In this document: one piece after another, positions 58,035-64,000 of the stretch
Position numbering within the stretch: position 1 is the stretch's first letter
How the letters are laid out: every line of letters starts with the position of its first letter
NCBI GenBank assembly: GCA_024305745.1
Contig: JAHRBS010000005.1
Span: 2,046,001 to 2,110,000, forward strand
DNA length: 64,000 nt
Reading direction: 5' to 3'
From: Polyporus tsugae
Taxonomy: Eukaryota; Basidiomycota; Agaricomycetes; Polyporales; Polyporaceae
The notes under the pieces: model-generated
Databases searched by the model: none
Seen by the model: the letters and a program-made list of their open reading frames with translations, nothing else
What the model was told of the DNA's origin: nothing
Program-made: the position numbers and the translations under genes

Positions 58035-58668
58035 TCACATGACCCAGAGCAGGTCATGTGACGTGATGAAATCGTGCGATCTGATCTGAAATCCATCAGA
58101 ACTTAGAGCCAAGAAAGGGTTCCCCGAATGCGGCGAGCGCGCATCGCAGGGGTCCTCAACGGCTGAGATGTTTGCAAAATAAAAAAACTCGCTATTGCCT
58201 CTTCTAGGGCGCTTAATTGCCTTTTTGGGCGCCGGGCCACGCATTCGATCGATCGCCTCCCTCGGCGGCTTTGCGACGTCCTCAACTTCAATAATTCACC
58301 TGCATCTCTGTCCATCTTAATTCGTGCAAAATAAACTAAATCGTCGAAGCTAAAAAAGATTCGGTTTGCAGGTTTGTTTCCTCTCATTTGATCGATGCTT
58401 GGTCGCCTTTTTGGGGCGTGACTTTGTTGAGGTCGTCAGTATGCCATCCATCGTTTTGTTCCGCTTCATTTAGGCGCCAATATTAAGTAAGATGCCTACA
58501 TCCTGTCTGATGCCCACTAAAGGGTTAGGGTCAGGAGGGTCTCTTAAGGCAGCAACTGATATTGCGTCGTTAGGAACAGACCAGCCACTGAACCAGCTAC
58601 GCCAAAAAGGGCGCAATATCAAGCTTGGCTGGTACTATTATATGTGTGCATCTCAGATGCCCTAGAAA

Positions 58669-58698
58669 TTAGGGTTAGGGTTAGGGTTAGGGTTAGGG
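58669..58698 (+). repeat. Interstitial telomeric array (TTAGGG)5
   Basis: Five exact TTAGGG units, followed by a degenerate GTAGG. TTAGGG is the telomere repeat of most filamentous fungi. Here it lies inside a repeat-rich block well away from a window end. Confidence 0.9.
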
Positions 58699-59182
58699 GT
58701 AGGAAACCCCATATCCGCAAAGCACCCCTATCTATATACTATTTAGAACGGGTTAGCTGAAATCTTAGCGCAAGGATGCTATAATATTCAGCAGCAGGCA
58801 TGGAATAGAATGGACAACTAAATGGACAAAGGCTCAATTGACCCTCATTCACACCCAAAAAGCAAGCATGAGAGGCATGCTCTAACAATAATCAAGCTAG
58901 CACCTGGATGGTAGCCAAAATAAAAACAAAACAATGCACTGGTCTATTGTCAGAATTGGACCCTCAATCACCAATCTTGCCCCAGCACGGCCATATTCCG
59001 AGCAGACACCTTTTGACTACTAATACGGCCACAAGACCTCATATCTACAAGGAGTAGGAGTATAGGGTCAATATATCCCCTCTTTTTGCTAGACTTGGAG
59101 AAAAGTGGGCTCAGATGCTGGTGTTACTTCTATATAAACTGATGATGTATATATGGTGTTTGACGATGTCATGAATGCTTCA
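58699..59182. other. No gene seen
   Basis: AT-rich stretch between the telomeric array and the duplicated block; TATA-like words at about 59131 and 59150. Confidence 0.4.
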
Positions 59183-59275
59183 TTTGGCGCCTGCTACCAG
59201 CATCTTAGTTTCCTTTTCCGGACAATCTACTTCTCACGTCACACTTATTGTTCTCCGTTGCATTGTGATGAACTC
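59183..59275 (+). repeat. Duplicated block, copy 1
   Basis: Starts CATTTGGCGCCTGCTACCAG and contains CTTAGTTTCCTTTTCCGGAC; copy 2 at 59563-59655 is about 85% alike. Between them GTAAGTCAAACGCAAGGAGA also occurs twice (about 59306 and 59372). Probably nested or duplicated LTR fragments. Confidence 0.65.
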
Positions 59276-59562
59276 GAGGCTGTGGGGGGGGCAAGAGTTC
59301 CGACTGTAAGTCAAACGCAAGGAGATCTTAGAGTCAGTGAGTGAACGACTTGATTGTATGTTACCAAGTACCTGTAAGTCAAACGCAAGGAGACTAAGGT
59401 AAAGTCGGTAACCACAAGTAAGAGAGAGGTATATATAGTGCTTACTCTTCAGTCAGCGAGTGAACAACTGAAGAGCAGGGAGCAGAGAATGCAGTCCTTA
59501 TATACTACAAGAGGGAGTGCATGAGTAAGCGATAAAGAAGTCACACGTGCGTGTTACAAACG

Positions 59563-59655
59563 GCTCATTGGCGCCTACACTCAGCGTCTTAGTTTCCTTT
59601 TCCGGACGATCCACCCTTTACATTGCACTTATTGTTCTCCATTGCATTGTATCTT
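59563..59655 (+). repeat. Duplicated block, copy 2
   Basis: Starts CATTGGCGCCTACACTCAGC and shares CTTAGTTTCCTTTTCCGGAC, CTTATTGTTCTCC and TTGCATTGT with 59183-59275. Confidence 0.65.
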
Positions 59656-60760
59656 GTTCTTTGTTTATTAGCACAATAGCTCCTTTATTGTCCATCATCG
59701 CTATTGTTGTGTTCCTATCATTCTCTCATAACCACAGTCACCCATTGTCCCGGTTTCCCATTGTCCTCTGTACATATGTAAGCACCTGTACTTCACTGTC
59801 TGGAGACCTCAGTTTCGACCTCTTGTCTCCAGGTAAGCCTCGCTGTATTTTGCTTGTTAGATACTTCGCTCAATACATCTCGTCTCCAGCCCCTGACCGT
59901 TGAGCCCTGCTCCACTCTCGCTGCAACAAGCACTTATTGATGCCCTTGCTCGTCTCATAAGTCTCCCTGGTCCTTACTCGATGGCCAGTCGTAACATTAG
60001 GTCGAAACTGCTTCACAAGCACCAGCGTACCCACAACCCTTTCCCCTTTCCTTCTCGTACGGTACGCACTTTTGATCCTCTGTGTTGGCCTAGCGTAGTA
60101 CATGCTCTAGTCTCACACCATTGGACGTGGTCTTGATTCAACTCGAGGCTTGCCACTTTCAAGTGGTACAGTGCATGGAAAGCTCCTAACCCGAGACCCC
60201 GGCACTGACAAAAGTGGTCCGCCTCATGGCGTGGGAGGCTAGAGAAAGGCGGCAAAACGAAGCCAAGGCAGGACACCCCTGGGCCTGTGTCCCTTGAGGT
60301 TAAGACACAGCAATAGGCCGAGGAAGCTGAGCAGACAGTGTTGGATTGTGCACCTGCCGTCCCCATTCCTGGGATAGGAAACGAGACCCCCTATCCTTTT
60401 TCCATCCCACCACCCTCATCACTCCGCTGATGGCGATCCCTTCATTCACGCATGTGGCCGAGCTGAGTAACCTAAAAGCTTGGCTCAAGGCACTTGAGAA
60501 AGAGGTCCTGAAAGCACAAATCAAGATGCTTGGCAAGTGGATGGCCGCCCTCACACCATAGCCAAGGAGGAGGGTTTCTGATTTGAGCCGCACTAGATGC
60601 TGCGTGTGCCAGCTTGAGCCTCAATAGTCGTTTTTCAGTGCTGGGTTCGTCCTTTGTGTACTAAGTAAATCATGATGGACAACACTTTCATATTCCTATA
60701 CGGTTATTCAGCAAGCAGCGATATAAGGATACTGTAGCTATGGTTGATAGTGGAGCTACA
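59656..60760. other. Probable retroelement remains
   Basis: 1.1 kb without an intact gene. Immediately before 60761 a frame reads AMVDSGAT, the active-site motif of a retropepsin, and is cut by the start of the Gypsy LTR. Short frames near 60430-60560 give a Lys-rich helix. I infer an older retroelement invaded by the Gypsy element. Confidence 0.4.
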
Positions 60761-61179
60761 TGTCACAGTTTTTCGCGCCACATTTGGTACCACAGTCACA
60801 GCCACCAACCCTAACTCCAGGTTCACCCATTTTCGGACTCCAGCCTGGACACTGGTCATCATTATGTAATAGTACTTACCTCTTTGTTCTCCTTTTGGAC
60901 TGGCTCACCTGCCATCAGTACCCAAGCCTGCCCTGAAGCCAGGTGGTCTGTGCACCTGTCATGTATAGTATATAAGGGCTGTGATGTGGGCTCAGAGACC
61001 TTAGATTCTGTCTCTTGTTCATTCCCCCATCATCTGTAGGCAGCTTAACAGCCCCTGCCATCCTCTGCCTTCTAGTCTAGGCCAATCTATCCTCTACTTC
61101 TGTTGCCACCCTCTGTGTGTCTCCATCAGTGAGCCCCCCCCTTTTGTTTGTTTTGTGGCACAGTCGTTCGGCTGTGACA
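60761..61179 (+). repeat. Gypsy 5' LTR (419 bp)
   Basis: Ends are the inverted repeat TGTCACAG / CTGTGACA. A TATA-like TATATAAGG lies near 60968 and CT-rich sequence follows. The 3' LTR is outside the window, so the boundaries rest on the terminal repeats alone. Confidence 0.65.
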
Positions 61180-61213
61180 TTAGACAGAATCTCACACCTA
61201 GGCCCCTGGTTCA

Positions 61214-61930
61214 GTGCCCAAGTCACTAGCCAGCCGTCTCTCTTCCCTCCAGGAGTTTTATACACGTTTATCATCCCCCATTCCCTCTGCAGAGCAAGAC
61301 CTCCAGGAGTTTACCCGTCGCCACTTCAAGAGGCACGGCCATCTCCCAGTCCAGGACCAGATATCCTGTGTACTTGTGGACTCTGCTGAGGATCGCCTTT
61401 GCTACCGCCTTCGGGAGCACGCACCTCTGATCCCTCGTCGCAAGGCTCTGCCTCAATCTGTCCCCTACGCCCGACCTTTGCCCAACACACCCCGCATCCA
61501 GGCACCCACACCCACGCTACCAATCCCTGTCCTACCACTACCTATCCCCCTTGCGTGCCGCATCTCTGCTGCACCACTTCTAGCTTTCACCCGCACCGAC
61601 ATCAATGACAACCTCGCTATCATCGAGACCAAGGCCCACGCCGTCCTCAAGCGCCTCCAAGCTGTCTTCGACCGCAAGGCGCTACTCGACGACCTTCCAC
61701 ACGACCATTGTCTAGCCATCCAACGTGTCGGCGACCAACTGGAGTGGATCAGTGACAACATCAACCACAGCGGACCCAACTGGACCCACCGTCAACAGCA
61801 GAGCATTGACTGGTTCTGCAAGGAGTTTGGAAAGATAAAGTTTTCGGGTTTAGGACAACGCTTCCCTAGAGTAGTGAACGCAATTGTTGAGCTAGACAAG
61901 TTTGGGTACTTAGACTGGATCGTCCTGTAG
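61214..61930 (+). CDS. Extra ORF between Gypsy LTR and gag (238 aa), unknown function
   Basis: Intact frame of 238 residues directly behind the LTR. The N-terminal part has LQEFYTRLSSPIPSAEQDLQ, then a Pro-rich linker (about residues 80-115), then a helical region (TKAHAVLKRLQAVFDRKALL, QRVGDQLEWISDNIN) ending in LDKFGYLDWIVL. No family recognised. In most Gypsy elements gag starts here, so this is either an accessory ORF or an unusual N-terminal Gag portion. It is in a different frame from the gag ORF that follows (62131). Confidence 0.5.
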   Translation: MPKSLASRLSSLQEFYTRLSSPIPSAEQDLQEFTRRHFKRHGHLPVQDQISCVLVDSAEDRLCYRLREHAPLIPRRKALPQSVPYARPLPNTPRIQAPTPTLPIPVLPLPIPLACRISAAPLLAFTRTDINDNLAIIETKAHAVLKRLQAVFDRKALLDDLPHDHCLAIQRVGDQLEWISDNINHSGPNWTHRQQQSIDWFCKEFGKIKFSGLGQRFPRVVNAIVELDKFGYLDWIVL

Positions 61931-62130
61931 TCTCCCCTTTGGTACAACAAACCCTGGAGTTTGGAATACATCATGTCTCGCTTTGAAGTTCTCCCAATGG
62001 ATGCCTTTGGGCCCAATGAACCACGCACCCCACCCGGTGGAGGAAACCCACCTGAAACAGAAATGACCCCCCCCGGCCAGCATCTCAACACCCCACATGC
62101 CCGCCGTCACCAACACCGACCCTTGAACCA

Positions 62131-63560
62131 ATGCAGGAACCCACGACCTGGTCCTTTCAAGGCGTAGAGTACAACACACTCGAAGAGGCAATCCGAGTAT
62201 CGGATACACACTTTGAAATCCATGCCTCATACATCAATTGGTTGCTAGCAGTAACCAACGACATGTTCAGGAAGGATATTGTGGAAGTCTACAACCAGCT
62301 AGGAAACAAAATGTACGAACACCGAAACTCAACTGTTGTCGACATTCATGATCTCCGAACCCAACAAGAAAATTTTGTCACCCATGCAACACTTTGTAGG
62401 AACCTGGATGACCTGGAAACCCGCTGTTACGACTTGGAGACAGAGAACGACACACTCAAGGCTGAAAGGGAAGTCCTCAAAATGGAGATGGATGTCCTCA
62501 ACACCAACACTATGATGCTCGTTGAGGCGATCAAGGAACTGAAAACGCAAGTTGCTTCACTCATTTCTCACCCGATCACGGCACCTACCCGCACGGCCCC
62601 GGCAATGGCCCCATTGCACAACACCCACCGGCCTAGAATCAGGGACCCTCCCAAGTTTAAAGGCAAGACCCCGGATCTTACGGTGGAGCAGTGGTTCCAG
62701 AAACTCGGTATTTGGTTCCGGTACCAGAACATCACACAGCAGACGATGACAAGATCACCACCGCTTTGTTGTTCTTGGAAGGAGGAGCCCAGTCGTACAT
62801 GGATGACTATGCCCAAAAAGCTGCAGACAACACCTACCTTGGCACCTGGACCAGTTTCGTCGACCAGCTCAAGAGCGGATACCGGGAACTAGCACCAGAG
62901 AAGTCCGCTCAACAATCTTTGGAGGAACTGTGTGCTAAGTCCCACTCGTCCCTCGCCTTGTTTGCGGAGAACTTCCACCATTTTGCCATCAAGTCTGGTT
63001 ACTCTGATGTGGAGCTCATTCATTGTATTGACACTTAGTGCAAGGGTGATCTCCGTACCACTATGATCACCCACCGCTCCTTGTCACCGTTTACTATTCC
63101 GACAAAGTGGGAGAACTTCCTTGACTGGGTGCTCAAAATTGAGATGAACTACCGAGGAAACAAGTACCACAAGGCCGCCTCCTCTTCAAGAGCTGCCAGA
63201 GATCCCGATGCCATGGACATCGATGCAATGCGCAAGCCGGAGAAGCTCTCCAAGGAACAAGAGGACTGGCTAGCCAAGAAGATGTGCTTCCGGTGCAGCA
63301 AACACCCTTACAAGTCTGGCACCAAGTGTCGCAACCCGGTATACAAGGGGTACTATGAGCTTCCCGACTTTAAAGGCAAGGGTGTTGCACCAACCAAGAT
63401 ATGGGCCGTCGAGGAAGAAGCCAAGACCGAAGACCAGGACCGAATGGAGTTTGTTGTTAATGCACTCAAGGAGTTTGAACTCAGGAGCAAGCAAGAGCAC
63501 CAGGAAACCACTGCACGGATCGTTGAGACCAACGAGCAGGATTTTCTCCAGCGGATGTAA
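62131..63560 (+). pseudogene. gag: Gypsy Gag, broken
   Basis: Frame from 62131: a GVEYNTLEEAI start, a long coiled coil (about 62270-62560; ETRCYDLETENDTLKAERE), then the retrotransposon Gag domain PPKFKGKTPDLTVEQWFQKL. Near 62740 the frame shifts; it continues as ITTALLFLEGGAQSYMDDYA..GYRELAPEKSAQQSLEEL, hits TAG at 63036-63038 and goes on in the same frame with FTIPTKWENFLDWVLKIEMN and a zinc-knuckle-like CFRCSKHPYKSGTKC (C-x2-C-x2-H-x7-C, atypical spacing). Ends with TAA 63558-63560. Two lesions make it a pseudogene. Confidence 0.75.
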
Positions 63561-64000
63561 CGGGGGACTGGCCGTAACATCCGATCTATATGTACTAGTA
63601 ACGTAAACCACCTAGAGGAATCATTTGTACCTAAATCAAACTATCTATATCTCGCTTCATCACGCAGACAGCGACAGTCACTCGATTTAAAACTCACCCT
63701 CAGGCAAGGAATACGTGAAATCCAGTCAGAAGGGCTCCTAGATTGTGGAGCCTATTCGAGTTTTGCACACTATCGTTTTGTTCAGGAACATGGCCTGGAA
63801 TTACAACGCCTCTCACGAGAGATACGAGTGTTCAATGCCGATGCAATGGAGAACAAGAAGGGTCTGATCACGCACTATGTCCGGTGTCTTGTCACAATCG
63901 ACAACCACACTAGTTGGCAGTCCTTTCTGGTCACAGATATAGGAAACGAGGATATCATTGTCGGCATGACTTTCCTCCGGGAACACAACCCAGAAGTTGA
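63561..64000 (+). CDS. pol: Gypsy Pol, protease part (partial)
   Basis: Open without a stop from the codon after the gag TAA to the window end, in the same frame as the end of gag. It contains GLLDCGAYSSF (retropepsin Asp at 63741-63743, D-C-G), IRVFNADAMENKKGLITHYV and VTDIGNEDIIVGMTFLREHN, the standard Ty3/Gypsy protease landmarks (flap and I-(I/L)-G-M-x-(F/W)-L). No methionine start is needed if it is made by read-through or is a fusion. Confidence 0.8.

Larger units (their letters stand above)
57159..58668. repeat. Repeat-rich intergenic block
   Basis: No gene. Two similar segments (about 57400-57460 and 57575-57632) share CCTCGCCCCACCTCGCCCCA followed by GGACCTTGCGCCAACG-like words. TTGGCGCAA or its complement occurs at 57312, 57449, 57622, 57659 and twice at 57796-57813. 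GGTTAGGG words occur near 57233 and 58521 before the telomeric array at 58669. Confidence 0.6.
60761..64000 (+). mobile_element. Ty3/Gypsy LTR retrotransposon, 5' part, truncated by window end
   Basis: A 5' LTR (60761-61179), an unplaced 238-aa ORF (61214-61930), Gag with coiled coil, Gag domain and zinc knuckle, and the start of Pol with an aspartic protease. RT and integrase lie beyond the window. The copy carries a frameshift near 62740 and a nonsense TAG at 63036-63038 in gag, so it is not autonomous. Confidence 0.8.

Noticed and set aside
1..64000. CRISPR arrays, rRNA genes, bacterial-type operons
   Set aside because: No regularly spaced direct repeats with unique spacers, no rRNA core sequences; genes are intron-containing and single.

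Overview
The window is nuclear DNA of a filamentous basidiomycete, most likely an Agaricomycete (mushroom or polypore type). The signs are many short GT-AG introns of about 50-70 bp with CT-rich 3' ends, a five-unit TTAGGG telomere-type array, fungal expanded families (OTT_1508-like deaminases, F-box/LRR proteins, fungal HNH proteins), and Copia, Gypsy and hAT elements. Gene models were assembled by eye from splice signals and frame; where lengths were checked to sum to whole codons this is stated.

Layout. 1-223: last exons of a flavin monooxygenase (FMO-C). 700-13524: two OTT_1508-like deaminase genes in divergent orientation. The left one carries a 616-bp hAT-type MITE in its 3' coding end, with a perfect 8-bp target duplication. 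A young Copia element (4861-11201; LTRs differ at about 2 of 328 sites; perfect 5-bp target duplication) sits between them. 13.5-19.6 kb: a gene-poor stretch I could not classify. 19.6-22.4 kb: a 15-exon bestrophin-type anion channel. 22.7-26.6 kb: a tandem pair of F-box/LRR-like genes sharing a nearly identical 99-bp tract.

26.9-49.3 kb: an accessory region that reads as a mirror. FMO-A (minus), a class V aminotransferase/cysteine desulfurase-like gene, a PPxY protein and a decayed O-methyltransferase OMT-1 (minus) lie on the left. Two GPI-type Ser/Thr-rich secreted proteins lie in the middle. An intact O-methyltransferase OMT-2 (plus) and an intact FMO-B (plus, 604 aa, 16 exons) lie on the right. 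The order FMO-OMT // OMT-FMO suggests an inverted duplication of an oxidation-methylation cassette of secondary-metabolism type. The substrate is unknown.

49.8-57.2 kb: mostly conserved housekeeping genes, namely karyopherin Kap121/Pse1 and mitochondrial ribosomal protein bL31m, with a broken glycoside-hydrolase-like fragment between them and a degraded HNH-domain gene on the far side. 57.2-64.0 kb: repeat-rich DNA with a cluster of TTGGCGCAA palindromes, a (CT)15 tract next to 21 G, an interstitial telomeric array, a duplicated 90-bp block, and the 5' part of a Gypsy element whose LTR starts directly behind a truncated retropepsin-like motif. In both LTR retroelements gag and pol share one frame and are separated by a single stop codon.
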